A DNA stretch of 52,410 nucleotides from Pedosphaera sp. Lineage in GTDB: Bacteria; Verrucomicrobiota; Verrucomicrobiia; Limisphaerales; Pedosphaeraceae. Positions 8,869 through 19,061 of this stretch are shown here, one piece after another (positions within the stretch are counted from its first letter, which is position 1; each line of letters opens with the position of its first letter). The stretch covers positions 1-52,410 of the forward strand of contig JAQGPA010000135.1 in the NCBI GenBank assembly GCA_028293325.1, written 5' to 3'. Both the position numbers and the translations under genes were made by a program. The notes below the pieces were generated by a model. The model was given only the letters and a program-made list of their open reading frames with translations, made no database searches and was not told where the DNA came from.

Positions 8869-9057
8869 AATCAAAAAGCCCGGCCCCTGATTCCACAAAC
8901 AATTGTCAGCCTGATCAAGAAATCCCAGGTGATTTGTTACGTGCATTCGTAAAGCGCAGACGGCCTGTGTGGCATGCGGCAACCTTCGCCGCTCCGCCTC
9001 ACGGCTTTGACTGGTCATCCGGGCCATTCGATATGCACGGGCACAAGGTCCGGTCCA

Positions 9058-11502
9058 TCAATTTGATTTCAAGTTGCGAACGATTTTTTCAAGCGTTTCG
9101 AGCCGTCGGGTGAGCTCCGTATTCTCCGCGTGCCGGCGGTTCAATTCTTCACGCAGTTGCGCGTTCTCGGAATCCACTTTCTGGTTCAACCCCTGGATGG
9201 CCGCCAGCGCCACGCCGCCTTCGTCAATGGGCGCGATGTGCCTGTCGTCCGTGCCGATGTTGAACGCGGAATAAAAATCCTGCGCCATCGGGCCGATATG
9301 CCGCGTCGCCGAATCCTCCTTGTAACTCCATTCGCTGACGGGAACCTGCATGACCCTTTCCAGAATTTGCGACGAACTCACCGGCGCGAAGTCCTGCTTG
9401 GCATTGCGATCACTGAAGTTGTTGAATGTGCCATAGACCGTCACACCGCTGAGGGTCGCGTCCAATCTGACAACCGTGGGCGTGGCATTGACGCCGCCGA
9501 ATGCCATTACTATATCGGTATAGCCTACGGAAATGCGCGAGGTCTGGCCGCCGACGTTGCTGACGTGTCCGGCGCCATTCGCATCCGAGTACCAATTGTA
9601 GCCCATATGAATGCCATCGCCGAGGTTCGGATTCGGGAATGAACCGTAGAGGTAGCCGGTGGCATTTCCGCCGCTGAGTTCCAGATGATGATAGGTGGCG
9701 TTGGCGGCTTCCAACCGGAGGTCGCCGGTGAGAAGCGTGTTGTTGAACGTGTTCTGCCCGGTGAACGTTTGATTTTGGTTGAGCAGCGGCACGTTGGAGG
9801 AGAGGCGTGCATCAGGCAATGTGCCCGAGGTTAGGCTTGCGGCGTTGGCAGTCGCGACTGCCTGCCCGTCCAAAGTCATCCCCGCGCCGGCGGTCTCGAA
9901 GCGGACGCCGCCGTTGGCGCGGACGGCGAATTGGTGTGCGGTGGTGGACGCGAAGGGGGTGAACGAGCTTGCGTCTGACCAAACGAACGCGCCGTAGTGA
10001 TTGGCTTGCGCGACGGTTCCGGCGGCGAAGCTGTAGTCGGCCAGTGCAACGTTATGATACCCGCCAGGAACAGTTGCCGTGTAGCCCCCGCCATGATTGC
10101 TATCACCACCACCGATGGTTGCAGAGTTGGCGGCGTTTTGGACTAAATTAAAAACACCGCCACCAATAGTTGCATTCTGAGCGTTGGTAAGAATAGAGTT
10201 TTGCCAACCTCCCCCAATCGTCGCCTGATTTCCAGCGGACAAGATGGAATTGGCATAGCCGCCCCCCACGGTGGCATTAATGCTGTCGCTGACGACATTT
10301 AGCCGACCGCCACCGATCGAGGAATAGGAGGCGGTGTTGGTATTCAAGTAACCACCGGCGATGACGGAGTAAAAACTTGTAACCTGGTTGCCATTACCGC
10401 CGCCAATGGTTGATTGATCGCCTTGGGCGCCAATGGAGTTACGCTGGCCTCCGCCAATCGCGGAACTATTACCACTGTTGGTATTCTGGTAGCCGCCGGC
10501 GATCGTGCCATAATTATTGGCCGCCCGGTTCTCGGCGCCGCCGCCAATGGACGCCGCGATTCCTTCGGCGGTATTATGCAGGCCGCCGCCCACGGTGGCA
10601 TAGTAGGCGTCGGTGGGGTTGGCGTTGGTGTTACCCGCGCGATTGTCCGCTCCACCGCTGACCACGCCGAAATCATCCATGACGCGGTTGAGTCCGTTTG
10701 ACCCGAACACGACGGCAGCTCCGCCACCGCCGATGAACGCGCCCGTGGCCCCGTTGGTGACGTAGTTGCCACGAAAGCCGCCGATGAGGTTCGGTGAATT
10801 GGTGGACGGCTCCAGCCGCATTACGCGCTGGCTGTTGACGGAAAGCTCCAACGGTTGATTGTCAGCCGTGCCGAGAAAGTTCGCGCCGGCGACGGTGTTG
10901 CTGTTGCCGGTGGTTTTCCAAAATTGATTCGCGCTCAAGCCGCCAAGCGCGGCGGCGTTTACGTTCGTCACGCCTGACCCGTTGCCATTGAACGAGCCGC
11001 TGAAATTATTTCCGTTGTTGTTGAATGTGACCGCTCCCGTGTAAGCGCCGGACACATTTGCGGACGAAATCGTTCCGCTCAGATTGCTCGCCGTGTTCGC
11101 AAACATCGCATAGGGCGACGGCGTCACCGCTTGGAGCGGATTCAAATTGGCGTAACTGCCGCCGCCGTTGGTGCGCACGTCCACCTCCAGCCAGTAATTC
11201 GAGCCGTTGAAAATCCCCGCGCCAAAATCCAGCACCACAGTGAAAAGCCCGTTCACCACCGGCAATCCGTTCGTAAGAACGCTGCTGCCGGCATAATTGT
11301 TGGCCAGCGCATCCGAGGCGACCCGAAAACGGAAATCGAAACTGCCATTGGCGGCGGCGCCGTTTTGGCTGAGCCGCCCCTGATAGGTAAACCCGGTACC
11401 TTGGGCGGACGCCGTCGAGAATTGAGCGTTGAAGGCCAGGAGCAGCAGCGCGAGAGAGAATGAGCCTGTGTTGATTCCGGCATTGATAAGCTTTTGTTTC
11501 AT
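9058..11502 (-). CDS. Secreted YadA-like head repeat protein with S74 self-cleaving chaperone domain
   Basis: 814 residues. An N-terminal signal peptide ends near STASAQ and is followed by GFTYQGRLSQNG, which begins many large secreted verrucomicrobial proteins. Residues about 240-500 hold at least ten short repeats of the type ATIGGGxxN / GTIAGGYxN, similar to the beta-roll heads of trimeric adhesins. The C-terminus is a peptidase S74 (intramolecular chaperone) domain: FSDRNAKQD has the Ser697/Lys702 pair expected for self-cleavage before the serine, then IGPMAQDF and GVALAAIQGLNQ, and a final coiled coil. S74 domains trimerise phage fibres and are then released, so this is probably a trimeric surface fibre. 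It has no neighbour in an operon. Confidence 0.82.
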   Translation of the reverse strand: MKQKLINAGINTGSFSLALLLLAFNAQFSTASAQGTGFTYQGRLSQNGAAANGSFDFRFRVASDALANNYAGSSVLTNGLPVVNGLFTVVLDFGAGIFNGSNYWLEVDVRTNGGGSYANLNPLQAVTPSPYAMFANTASNLSGTISSANVSGAYTGAVTFNNNGNNFSGSFNGNGSGVTNVNAAALGGLSANQFWKTTGNSNTVAGANFLGTADNQPLELSVNSQRVMRLEPSTNSPNLIGGFRGNYVTNGATGAFIGGGGAAVVFGSNGLNRVMDDFGVVSGGADNRAGNTNANPTDAYYATVGGGLHNTAEGIAASIGGGAENRAANNYGTIAGGYQNTNSGNSSAIGGGQRNSIGAQGDQSTIGGGNGNQVTSFYSVIAGGYLNTNTASYSSIGGGRLNVVSDSINATVGGGYANSILSAGNQATIGGGWQNSILTNAQNATIGGGVFNLVQNAANSATIGGGDSNHGGGYTATVPGGYHNVALADYSFAAGTVAQANHYGAFVWSDASSFTPFASTTAHQFAVRANGGVRFETAGAGMTLDGQAVATANAASLTSGTLPDARLSSNVPLLNQNQTFTGQNTFNNTLLTGDLRLEAANATYHHLELSGGNATGYLYGSFPNPNLGDGIHMGYNWYSDANGAGHVSNVGGQTSRISVGYTDIVMAFGGVNATPTVVRLDATLSGVTVYGTFNNFSDRNAKQDFAPVSSSQILERVMQVPVSEWSYKEDSATRHIGPMAQDFYSAFNIGTDDRHIAPIDEGGVALAAIQGLNQKVDSENAQLREELNRRHAENTELTRRLETLEKIVRNLKSN

Positions 11503-11962
11503 GGTTGATCCAATTGTTTCTGATTTTTGAGGTGCTCGCCTTTATGTGGTGATTCGCCTGATCGGGTGTGACAGAGCTCCTCCATCGCCAGCGCGCGCAA
11601 TTGCGGCACGAACGCGCCAATGCTGCATTCACCGGACAGCATTGCATGGTGTGAGCCTGCGAAAACCTTACATTATCATCCATGAAACACAAGAGTCATT
11701 TGACTAATGCTCTGGCCTTGCGACGGATTCATGATCAACATTGAAGATGAATGTTGGCAGAGCCGCAGCTCGTTGGCCCAAAATCTCTTTGCTTGGCAAT
11801 TGAGGCTCAGAAAAGCAATGCCACGAACGCGCCCCGTTTCTTCTCCCTCTCCGCACGACGCAGGAGTGGGGGGGGCCGGGGCACTCCCATTTAGTTAAGG
11901 CCAACCCAAATATTCCAGCGTGGGTGGGGCGAGCGTCCCCGCGAGCCTGGTGTTTGCGCAGG

Positions 11963-11980
11963 AGTCCTTCCGGACTGGTC
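11963..11980. repeat. Short interspersed repeat, family B copy 2
   Basis: AGTCCTTCCGGACTGGTC, same core as 3789-3808 and 31104-31120. Confidence 0.6.
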
Positions 11981-12000
11981 GCCATGGGGACAAGAGGGCT

Positions 12001-12050
12001 GGTCAAGGTAATGCTAAGATCAACTAAGGTAGTTAAGGTAACGCAAGGTA
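12001..12050. repeat. AT-rich interspersed repeat, family C copy 1
   Basis: Built of AAGGTA/AGTTAAGGTAA words. Reversed, positions 12001-12041 match 30332-30372 at 39 of 41 bases. A looser copy is at 29854-29925. All copies are intergenic. Confidence 0.75.
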
Positions 12051-12374
12051 GTTTTTTTAGGCATTATGAAAGCTAATATATGGGTGGCTTTTCCACAGGG
12101 AGGGTTATGGGGGCGATCGACCACCGCCAAGGCGTTGGCGGGACAGGATGGTGGACAAGCGAGCACGAGGGGGGCGGGGGTGGGAATGGCGGTCAGAGGG
12201 GCTTTTTTTTGAGCAGCGGGGCGGGGTGGGTGTCAACTTGTCGGGACGGACGGCGATGGGTTGGGAGGGGTGCCGGCGGCGTGAGGGGCTTTTTGCGCTT
12301 AGTAGGGTTTGTAGAAGCACTTGCAATGATGAGGCAGGGTTGCGGTTTTCCGTAAACTTTTCTAATACGAGTGT

Positions 12375-12403
12375 TTGACTAGCAAGGGTTTTACTGAGAC
12401 AAT
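12375..12403 (+). promoter_or_regulatory. Sigma-70-type promoter of rpoD
   Basis: TTGACT (12375-12380), a 17-base spacer, and GACAAT (12398-12403). Transcription would begin near 12410, giving a leader of about 40 bases to ATG 12450. This argues against the earlier in-frame start codons at 12375 and 12402. Confidence 0.5.
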
Positions 12404-12449
12404 GGGGGGCTGTGCTGTCTCTGTATTGAGATTCATCGAACGAACGAAT

Positions 12450-14303
12450 ATGGTTAAATCGAAAGTTAAGAAAGCAGCGGCAAAGGCCGCTCCTGTGAAG
12501 CCCGGCCGGAAGAGTGCCGGTCGCGTTCCCGCCACCGCAGTTATTTCCAAGTCGAACCCGAAGGCCAATGGTGCGCCGCAGCGTAATGGTCATGCGAGCC
12601 AGCCCGCCGCCGCCGGTGTCGGCGCCGCGGGTGGAATTGAACCGAAGATACTGGATGCGGGGTCGATCAAGACGAAGTCGGGCGTGGATTTGACGGAGAA
12701 GGTGCGGGAGTTATTGATGCTGGCGAAGGAACAGGGGCACCTGACTTACGACGACATCAATGATGCGTTGCCGGAGACGATTGTCACGCCGGAGGATCTG
12801 GATCAAATTTACACGAAGCTGGCGAACCTGGAAGTGGATATCGTGGACCAGGCGGAAGTGGACCGGGTGAAGCAACCGGAAGCGGAGGAGGAGGAGGAGA
12901 AGGGGCGGCTGGATATCCTGGATGATCCGGTGCGGATGTATTTGCGGCAAATGGGCAAGGTGCCGTTGCTGACGCGGGAGCAGGAAGTGGCGATTTGCAA
13001 ACGGATTGAAGAGGCCGAGAACGAGCAGAAGCGGATTATTTACAGCTTCGGTTTTGCGGCGAAGGAGCATATTGCGCTGGCGGAGAAATTGATTTCGGAA
13101 CCGCCGAAGGAACGTTTTGACCGGGTGATCGTGGACAAGAAGGTGGAGAGCCGGGATCGCCATTTGAAGGCATTGCGATTGCTGGTGAAGAAGGTGCGGG
13201 AGTTGGACCAGAAGGTGGATGAGAAGTACGCGGAGTGGCAGGACACGAGCAAGGCGTCGGCGCGGGAGAAGTTGGGCAATGAATTTCGCAAGCTGGACAA
13301 GAAGTTGCAGGACGGTTTCCCGAAGTTTTTCTATAAGCAGAAGGTGATCGAGGAAATGGTGCTGGTGACGCAGAACATCCACGACAAGATCCAGGCGAGC
13401 CTGCGGATGATTCAGGAAGCGGAGCGGGCGCGGAAGTCGGAGCACCAGCAGTCGGTGATCAAATCGGAGAAGCAGAAGATCAAGGCGCTGGAGGAATTTG
13501 CGCGGATGCCGTATGACGAGTATTTGAAGTCGTACGAGTCGTTGAACCTATACGCAGCGAAGGGGCATCAGGCCAAGACGGAGATGGCGGAGGCGAACCT
13601 GCGTCTGGTGATTTCCATCGGCAAGAAGTACACGAACCGCGGACTGGCGTTCCTGGATATCATCCAGGAGGGGAACATGGGGTTGATGAAGGGGGTGGAG
13701 AAGTTTGAGTATCGCCGCGGGTATAAATTTTCGACGTATGCGACGTGGTGGATCCGGCAGGCGATCACGCGGGCGATTGCGGACCAGGCGCGGACGATCC
13801 GCATCCCGGTGCACATGATCGAGATCATCGGGAAGCTGATGCGGGCGCAGAAGCAATTGCTGCAGGAGTTTGGCCGCGAGGCGACGCCGGAGGAAATTGC
13901 GGACGAGATGCAGCTCTCGGTGGAGCGGGTGAAGGCGATTTTGAAGATGGCGCAGCAGCCGATCTCGATGCAGGCGACGGTGGGCGACAGCGATGACGCG
14001 TGTTTTGGAGATTTTATCGAGGACAAGTCGGCGGAGAATCCGTCGGACATGACGAGCTACAGTTTGTTGAAGGACAAGTTGAGCGATGTCCTAGGGACGC
14101 TGACGGAACGGGAGCGGCGGATTGTGGAATTGCGCTTCGGGCTGGTGGATGGTTACGCGCGCACACTGGAAGAAGTGGGCAAGCAATATAAGGTGACGCG
14201 GGAACGGATCCGGCAGATCGAAGCGAAGGCGTTGCGCAAGCTGCGGCATCCGACGCGGGTGCGGCACTTGAAGGGCTTCCTCGAAGTGGCGGAAGCGGCG
14301 TGA
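12450..14303 (+). CDS. rpoD: Primary RNA polymerase sigma factor
   Basis: 617 residues, group 1 sigma-70. A Lys/Ala/Pro-rich leader of about 75 residues comes first. Region 1.1 ([18 protein letters not shown]) and region 1.2 ([17 protein letters not shown]) follow, then a long non-conserved insert. Region 2 has [21 protein letters not shown] and the -10 reading [15 protein letters not shown]. Region 3 follows, and region 4 has [13 protein letters not shown] and the -35 helix [18 protein letters not shown]. Start chosen at ATG 12450 because a promoter lies just upstream. A strong terminator follows at 14329. Monocistronic. Confidence 0.95.
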   Translation: MVKSKVKKAAAKAAPVKPGRKSAGRVPATAVISKSNPKANGAPQRNGHASQPAAAGVGAAGGIEPKILDAGSIKTKSGVDLTEKVRELLMLAKEQGHLTYDDINDALPETIVTPEDLDQIYTKLANLEVDIVDQAEVDRVKQPEAEEEEEKGRLDILDDPVRMYLRQMGKVPLLTREQEVAICKRIEEAENEQKRIIYSFGFAAKEHIALAEKLISEPPKERFDRVIVDKKVESRDRHLKALRLLVKKVRELDQKVDEKYAEWQDTSKASAREKLGNEFRKLDKKLQDGFPKFFYKQKVIEEMVLVTQNIHDKIQASLRMIQEAERARKSEHQQSVIKSEKQKIKALEEFARMPYDEYLKSYESLNLYAAKGHQAKTEMAEANLRLVISIGKKYTNRGLAFLDIIQEGNMGLMKGVEKFEYRRGYKFSTYATWWIRQAITRAIADQARTIRIPVHMIEIIGKLMRAQKQLLQEFGREATPEEIADEMQLSVERVKAILKMAQQPISMQATVGDSDDACFGDFIEDKSAENPSDMTSYSLLKDKLSDVLGTLTERERRIVELRFGLVDGYARTLEEVGKQYKVTRERIRQIEAKALRKLRHPTRVRHLKGFLEVAEAA

Positions 14304-14328
14304 GCTTTTTGATAAATTGATTTCGGGT

Positions 14329-14359
14329 GGGGCAGGTGTTGAGCCTGCCCCATTTTTTT
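14329..14359 (+). terminator. Rho-independent terminator of rpoD
   Basis: Perfect 8-bp stem GGGGCAGG/CCTGCCCC with a 7-base loop, followed by ATTTTTTT. It lies 25 bases after the rpoD stop and works in the plus direction only. Confidence 0.9.
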
Positions 14360-14416
14360 GGCGCGAAGGCCTTGAAGCGAAAAGTTTGGGACGAGCGAGG
14401 ATCGGTTCGGCCGCAT

Positions 14417-14866
14417 TCAGCATCTTCCGACGAGCACCGGTTTTTCACACCAGGCCCAGAATGCGTAAGCGGCCTTTAACATGTCCTGCAAGTCTTCCAA
14501 CCTGGTGGGCTTAACGAGGTAGGCGTTGGCGCCCATGGTGTAAGCCTGTTTGATGTCGGAATCGATTTTGGAGGCGGTCAGAACAATCACTGGGATAACG
14601 GAGCATTCCGTATGCGAGCGCAGCCATTTCAACACTTCAAAGCCGCCCATGCGCGGCATTTTCAGGTCGGTGAAAATGATGCTGGGAAAGGGGTGCTGCA
14701 AGCGGTCGGCGAACTTGCCGTTGCCTTGGAGATAATCAAGCGCCTCTTGGCCGTCGCTAACGACTTGTACTGGATCATGAACGCCAGCCCTGGTCAAAGC
14801 GAGTTTGAGCAGGAGGACATCGTTGGGGACATCCTCAATAATCAAGATACTAAGGTTCGGATCCAC
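14417..14866 (-). CDS. Rcp1-type single-domain response regulator
   Basis: 149 residues, receiver only. Signatures: ILIIEDVPND, phospho-acceptor in IIFTDLKMPRMGGFEVL, and conserved Lys in YLVKPT. It shares the DLKMPR..GF.VL core and the overall design with the receiver at 3949-4482, so both belong to one paralogous group. GTG 14866 is the start. No kinase is adjacent. It converges on rpoD and lies downstream of lepB on the same strand with a 100-base gap, so co-transcription with lepB is possible. The cognate kinase is unknown. Confidence 0.85.
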   Translation of the reverse strand: MDPNLSILIIEDVPNDVLLLKLALTRAGVHDPVQVVSDGQEALDYLQGNGKFADRLQHPFPSIIFTDLKMPRMGGFEVLKWLRSHTECSVIPVIVLTASKIDSDIKQAYTMGANAYLVKPTRLEDLQDMLKAAYAFWAWCEKPVLVGRC

Positions 14867-14965
14867 GCATCAATATCGTCTGGAACCTTGGTTGCGCAAG
14901 GTAGTCCGCGCGCAAACCATCAGAATGGAACGCCGTCAGTCGTGCGGATACTGATGGTGCAACGG

Positions 14966-15670
14966 TTAGGGCAGGCTGGTAAAAAAGCGGTGCCAGCGCG
15001 GGAGATAATGATCGGTGTGGTCCAAGGACATGACCACGGTGGAAGCGCGACCAACGATGCGATTTCGCGCGACGCAGCCGTAATAACGGGAGTCAAAGCT
15101 GTTATCGCGGTTGTCGCCCATCATGAAGTATTGATCGGCAGGCACGATGATGGGACCGAAGGTTCGGGTGGCCGAGAGCGCGGGCGTGACCATGACCGGA
15201 TGCGGATGATCGGCCAACAACTCGCTGGCGAATTCATGGGTGGGTTGCTCAGTGAGGGGAATCTCATTGATGGTTTTGGACGCGAGCGGTTCGTATTTGG
15301 CGGGTTGGCCGTTGACGAAGAGTTGGTTATTGGCGAGTTCGATGCGGTCGCCCGGCAGGCCGATGACGCGTTTGACGAGGCGGGTGTCATCGGCGGGCGA
15401 GAAGAAAACGACGATCTCGCCGCGCTTGGGATTGTCCCATTGCGCGAGATGCCAGGTGGTGAAAGGGACTTTGAGATCGTAGGCGAGTTTGTTGACGAAG
15501 ACGCGGTCGCCTTCGATGATGGTGGGCTTCATGGAGCCGGTGGGGACATCGTTCCAGTCAGCGATGGCCGAACGGAAAGCGAACAGGACCAATACCATGA
15601 TGAGCAGTGGTTTGGCCTCAGTGCGGAGGAATTTAGTCCAGCGTTGTTGCCAGGGGATTTTTTTCTTCAT
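14966..15670 (-). CDS. lepB: Signal peptidase I
   Basis: 234 residues. It removes signal peptides from exported pre-proteins at the inner membrane. One N-terminal membrane helix (about residues 20-38) is followed by the catalytic serine in VPTGSMKPT, the general-base lysine in RLVKRVIGLPGD, and the family box D/E in MGDNRDNSFDSRYYG. Length is typical for the single-span form. It begins about 50 bases from the end of aceA, reading the same way, so the two could be one transcript with different roles. Confidence 0.93.
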   Translation of the reverse strand: MKKKIPWQQRWTKFLRTEAKPLLIMVLVLFAFRSAIADWNDVPTGSMKPTIIEGDRVFVNKLAYDLKVPFTTWHLAQWDNPKRGEIVVFFSPADDTRLVKRVIGLPGDRIELANNQLFVNGQPAKYEPLASKTINEIPLTEQPTHEFASELLADHPHPVMVTPALSATRTFGPIIVPADQYFMMGDNRDNSFDSRYYGCVARNRIVGRASTVVMSLDHTDHYLPRWHRFFTSLP

Positions 15671-15723
15671 TTCGATTGGAGCGCGAAATGAAGAGATTGT
15701 TCAATCAATTTGTCCCGCCGCGT

Positions 15724-17166
15724 TCAGGTCAGGTCCTCCTCCTGGCCGACGATGCGACCCTCGCCGATGAGAATCCTTTCGGTTTGTCCAGGGATTCGGG
15801 AGAGTGCCGGCGCGTCGGGCTCCTCAAACTGGTCTTCCTCGGTGGAATCTTTCAGCGCCTGCACGGAGGCCTCGCCGCAGATGCGGCTGATTTCATCGAA
15901 GTAGCCGGCCCCGACGAAGGCCTGGTGTTTGGTGGCATTGTAGCCGGCGGCTTCGGCGGCGAATTCCTTTTGCTGAAGTTCGATATAGGCGGCCATTTGA
16001 CGTTCCTGGTAGCCGTGCGCCAATTCCCACATGCCGTAGTTGAGCGCGTGAAAGCCGGCGAGGGTCACAAACTGGAATTTGTAACCCATCGCACCCAGTT
16101 CATTTTGGAATTGGGCGATGGTCCGGTCATCCAGATTCTTTTTCCAGTTGAAGGAGGGCGAACAGTTGTAGGCGAGCAATTTGTCCGGGAAAACTTTCTT
16201 CACCGCTTCGGCGAACTGCCGCGCATATTTGAGGTCGGGTTTGCTGGTTTCGCACCAGAGCAAATCAGCATAGGGCGCGTAAGCCAGCGCCCGAGCAATG
16301 GCAATATTGATGCCGGAACGAATTTGAAAGAAGCCCTCCTCGGTCCGCTCACCGGTGCAGAAGGGACGATCATGTTCATCAAAATCACTGGTGAGCAGTT
16401 TGGCGGAATCAGCGTCGGTGCGGGCGACGAGGACGGTTGGGACTCCGGCGACGTCGGCGGCGAGACGCGCGGCGGTCAGTTTGCGGACAAATTCCAGAGT
16501 GGGCACGAGCACTTTGCCGCCCATGTGTCCGCATTTTTTGGCGGAAGCGAGTTGGTCTTCAAAATGCACGCCGGCAGCGCCTTCTTCGATCATTTGCAAC
16601 ATGAGTTCGTAGGCGTTGAGCGGGCCGCCGAAACCAGCTTCGGCATCCGCGACGATGGGCGCCCACATATCGCAGTCGTTCTTGTCGTTTAGCAATTGGA
16701 CCTGATCGGCGCGCTGGAGCGCTTTATTGATACGGCGAATGACCGTCGGCACGCTGTTTGATGGATAAAGGCTTTGGTCGGGATACATGCTCGCGGCGAG
16801 ATTATTATCAGCGGCGACCTGCCAACCACTGAGGTAGATGGCTTTCAATCCAGCTTGAACCATTTGTACGGCCTGATTGCCGGTGAGCGCGCCGAGGGCG
16901 TTGACGTAAGGCTCGGTTTTAAGGAGGTTCCAAAGTCGGCGCGACATTTTGTCCGCAATGGAATGCTCGACCTTGATGGTGCCCCGCAGCCGGAGAACTT
17001 TCTCAGCGGTATAATTGCGGGTAACACCCCGCCAACGCGGGTCTGTCCGCCAGCACTTTTCCAGCGTGTGAATCTCGGCGGTTGCGATAAGATCCCCTTT
17101 GGTTTTTCCGTCAGGGGATCCATTTTGTGAGGGGGAGTGTGTTGTTGTTTCACCATTGTGTCTCAT
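15724..17166 (-). CDS. aceA: Isocitrate lyase
   Basis: 480 residues. It cleaves isocitrate to glyoxylate and succinate, the first step of the glyoxylate shunt for growth on C2 units. The active-site cysteine loop KKCGHMGGK is present, with metal-site acids in DAEAGFGG and HFEDQ and the conserved [11 protein letters not shown] chose ATG 17166 because AGAAGG sits 6 bases before it; an in-frame ATG at 17184 would overlap that site and has no ribosome site of its own. No malate synthase is in the window. It diverges from a LysR regulator, which is its likely controller. Confidence 0.95.
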   Translation of the reverse strand: MRHNGETTTHSPSQNGSPDGKTKGDLIATAEIHTLEKCWRTDPRWRGVTRNYTAEKVLRLRGTIKVEHSIADKMSRRLWNLLKTEPYVNALGALTGNQAVQMVQAGLKAIYLSGWQVAADNNLAASMYPDQSLYPSNSVPTVIRRINKALQRADQVQLLNDKNDCDMWAPIVADAEAGFGGPLNAYELMLQMIEEGAAGVHFEDQLASAKKCGHMGGKVLVPTLEFVRKLTAARLAADVAGVPTVLVARTDADSAKLLTSDFDEHDRPFCTGERTEEGFFQIRSGINIAIARALAYAPYADLLWCETSKPDLKYARQFAEAVKKVFPDKLLAYNCSPSFNWKKNLDDRTIAQFQNELGAMGYKFQFVTLAGFHALNYGMWELAHGYQERQMAAYIELQQKEFAAEAAGYNATKHQAFVGAGYFDEISRICGEASVQALKDSTEEDQFEEPDAPALSRIPGQTERILIGEGRIVGQEEDLT

Positions 17167-17233
17167 AGAAACCTTCTCTTTCATTATCCGGCACGCCTGT
17201 TGCGGACCGATGTTATGGCGTTCATGTCCATGT

Positions 17234-17258
17234 ATTCAATAGCGCCAATTGGATGAAT
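17234..17258. promoter_or_regulatory. Possible LysR-type operator between aceA and its regulator
   Basis: Dyad ATTCA-N15-TGAAT, 68 bases before the aceA start and 137 before the LysR gene. Spacing and interrupted symmetry suit a LysR-family recognition site. Evidence is positional only. Confidence 0.35.
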
Positions 17259-17394
17259 CACAAAATCGGAACCTTCAATACCACCCATAAGCAGGGTCAA
17301 TGACCGTTTGCGTGTGCGCTGGGGCGCGTGTAAACTAATAAGTTGGTTGTAACCGGCCGAGGGAGAGGAGTGGTCGCAAATCTCCATCGCACAT

Positions 17395-18315
17395 ATGGAT
17401 ATCTCCGGACATCGATACAAACAGAACCGATATCAGCAACTGCGGGGCTTTTGTTACGCGGCAGCGGCGGGGAGCGTGTCCAAGGCGGCGAAGCGAATGG
17501 GCCGGAGCCAACCGGCGGTTTCGCAACAAATACACAGCCTGGAAAACGAGATGGCGGTGGCGCTGTTTATGCGGCGTGGATCAAGAATTCAACTCACGCA
17601 TGATGGCGAATTGCTTTTCGAGATGGCCATGCCACTCATCGAACAGTTGGAGCATCTGGACGAACAGTTCAATCATCGGCGGTTGGAGGTTGATGAGGGC
17701 CACATTGAAGTGGCGGCGGGCACATCGACGATTCTGTATTTTTTACCGAAGCATGTGGGGGCATTTCGGCGAGCGCATCCCAAAATAGAGCTGCACTTGC
17801 ATAATGTCACCGGCGTGGAAGGGTTGGAACGGTTGCGGACCGGGTTGGTCGATTTCGCAGTCGGACCGCTGATGACTGTGCCGGCGGATATCGAATTTCA
17901 CCCGATTGTTTCGTACGATCCGGTGGTCATTACCAGCCTGGGGCATCCGCTGGCGCGACAGAAAAAACTGACGCTGGGACAGATCAGCCGGTATCCACTA
18001 ATTCTGCCGCCGCGCAACCTGAGCACCTGGACCATGGTGGACAGCACGTTCAAGAAACACGGGCTTTCCTATCATGTGGCAATGGAAGTGGGCGGCTGGG
18101 AAGTGATCAAAAAGTATGTCGAGTTGAACATGGGAATTTCCATCATCATCAGCATCGGCATTACGGGACAGGAAAAATTGGAAGTGATTCCCGCCGGGGA
18201 GTTCTTTCCCCAGCGCACATATGGCGTGGTGCTGTTGCGGAGCAAGATTCTCACGCCGCAGGCCCGGCGCTTTGTGAACATGTTGCTGAACGCGGGTGAG
18301 TTAGGCTCCGAGTGA
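17395..18315 (+). CDS. LysR-family transcriptional regulator
   Basis: 306 residues. The winged helix-turn-helix (residues 12-70) reads GFCYAAAAGSVSKAAKRMGRSQPAVSQQIHSLE. The effector domain resembles CysB/CbbR types (FLPKHVGAFRRAHPKIELHLHN, PLARQKKLTLGQI). It is transcribed away from aceA across a 228-base gap, the usual arrangement for a LysR regulator and its target, so control of the glyoxylate shunt is likely but not proven. It ends 5 bases from the convergent lipoate ligase gene. Confidence 0.88.
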   Translation: MDISGHRYKQNRYQQLRGFCYAAAAGSVSKAAKRMGRSQPAVSQQIHSLENEMAVALFMRRGSRIQLTHDGELLFEMAMPLIEQLEHLDEQFNHRRLEVDEGHIEVAAGTSTILYFLPKHVGAFRRAHPKIELHLHNVTGVEGLERLRTGLVDFAVGPLMTVPADIEFHPIVSYDPVVITSLGHPLARQKKLTLGQISRYPLILPPRNLSTWTMVDSTFKKHGLSYHVAMEVGGWEVIKKYVELNMGISIIISIGITGQEKLEVIPAGEFFPQRTYGVVLLRSKILTPQARRFVNMLLNAGELGSE

Positions 18316-18320
18316 GCGGA

Positions 18321-19022
18321 TTAGCGGCGGCGATTGTAGGCAGATTGCGAGTAAGTTTTCTGCACCAACTCCGCGACGCGGTCGTTGAAAGTGGCGGTGG
18401 CGTTGAATTCCTGCCAGTGAATGCCGCGCTCCAATTGAGCAACGTCACACATCGCCTGTTCCCAGTCCGTGCGGGCGACTTTTATCGGTGGTGGTTGGAT
18501 GGAGCCCTGGATGAGGAGGCCGTGTCGTGTGCGACGCTGGGCAGCGCCGGCTATTTTTTGGCTGTGCCAGAGCAGGTCGGATTTCTCGTAGCCGACGAAA
18601 CATTGACCGGGCAAAGCCTTGCGGCAACAAGGGGCAAGTTCGGTGGCAATGTTTAACCGGGCGAAAGCAGCTTGAATCCATTCGTGGATGCGATGGTAGC
18701 TCTCGACGGCTTTGAGGGCATACCAGGGATCGTTGGTTGGAAAAGCGACGCTGTAGGTCCAATCAGTATCGTGTGGGACGAGCCCGCCACCGGTTGGCCG
18801 GCGGATTAGAGGGTGCAAGTGCGTCATTTGCTCGACCTCGGCATATTTCTGAAAATAGCCGAAGGACGCGGCGGGTTCGCTCCAGGCATAAAAGCGGAGG
18901 ACGGGGCGGCCGAATGTGGACGCGGTTTCGAGCAGGGCTTCGTCGAGCGCCATATTGTGCGCGGAATCGCTGGCGCCGGAGCGCAGCAGCAGCCAGGATT
19001 TTGGGTCCAGCAAAGTCACCAA
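18321..19022 (-). CDS. Lipoate-protein ligase/octanoyltransferase family protein
   Basis: 233 residues of the LplA/LipM biotin-lipoate ligase fold. Conserved lipoyl-binding block RRPTGGGLVPHD, acyl-site residues in CFVGYEKSDLLW, and the catalytic lysine in KIAGAAQRR followed by LIQGSI. It would attach lipoyl or octanoyl groups to 2-oxoacid dehydrogenases or GcvH; whether it uses free lipoate or octanoyl-ACP cannot be told. Start is TTG 19022 or GTG 19019, no ATG being available. It is the last gene after kamA-nth, 39 bases after nth. Confidence 0.8.
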   Translation of the reverse strand: MVTLLDPKSWLLLRSGASDSAHNMALDEALLETASTFGRPVLRFYAWSEPAASFGYFQKYAEVEQMTHLHPLIRRPTGGGLVPHDTDWTYSVAFPTNDPWYALKAVESYHRIHEWIQAAFARLNIATELAPCCRKALPGQCFVGYEKSDLLWHSQKIAGAAQRRTRHGLLIQGSIQPPPIKVARTDWEQAMCDVAQLERGIHWQEFNATATFNDRVAELVQKTYSQSAYNRRR

Positions 19023-19061
19023 ATGATAATCGCTGAAATTGATGAAAACGGAAACAGGGAA

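Larger units (their letters stand above)
8569..9057. other. Intergenic stretch with family A repeat and a palindrome
   Basis: About 490 bases between the kinase and the convergent adhesin gene. It holds a loose string of AGTTCAGGGTTCAGAG words (8595-8620), repeat family A (8670-8748) and an operator-like palindrome at 8854-8868. Open frames here are low-quality and I do not accept any as a gene. Confidence 0.6.
11503..12374. other. Gene-free region between adhesin and rpoD
   Basis: About 870 bases without a credible gene. It contains repeat B (11963-11980), repeat C (12001-12050) and a very G-rich stretch (12150-12290) with runs such as GGGGCGGGG. Frames through it are glycine/arginine-rich artefacts. 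The rpoD promoter lies at its right end. Confidence 0.6.

Noticed and set aside
12080..12355. 91-residue Gly-rich open frame before rpoD
   Set aside because: Made of G-runs, no ribosome site, no domain; part of a non-coding G-rich stretch.
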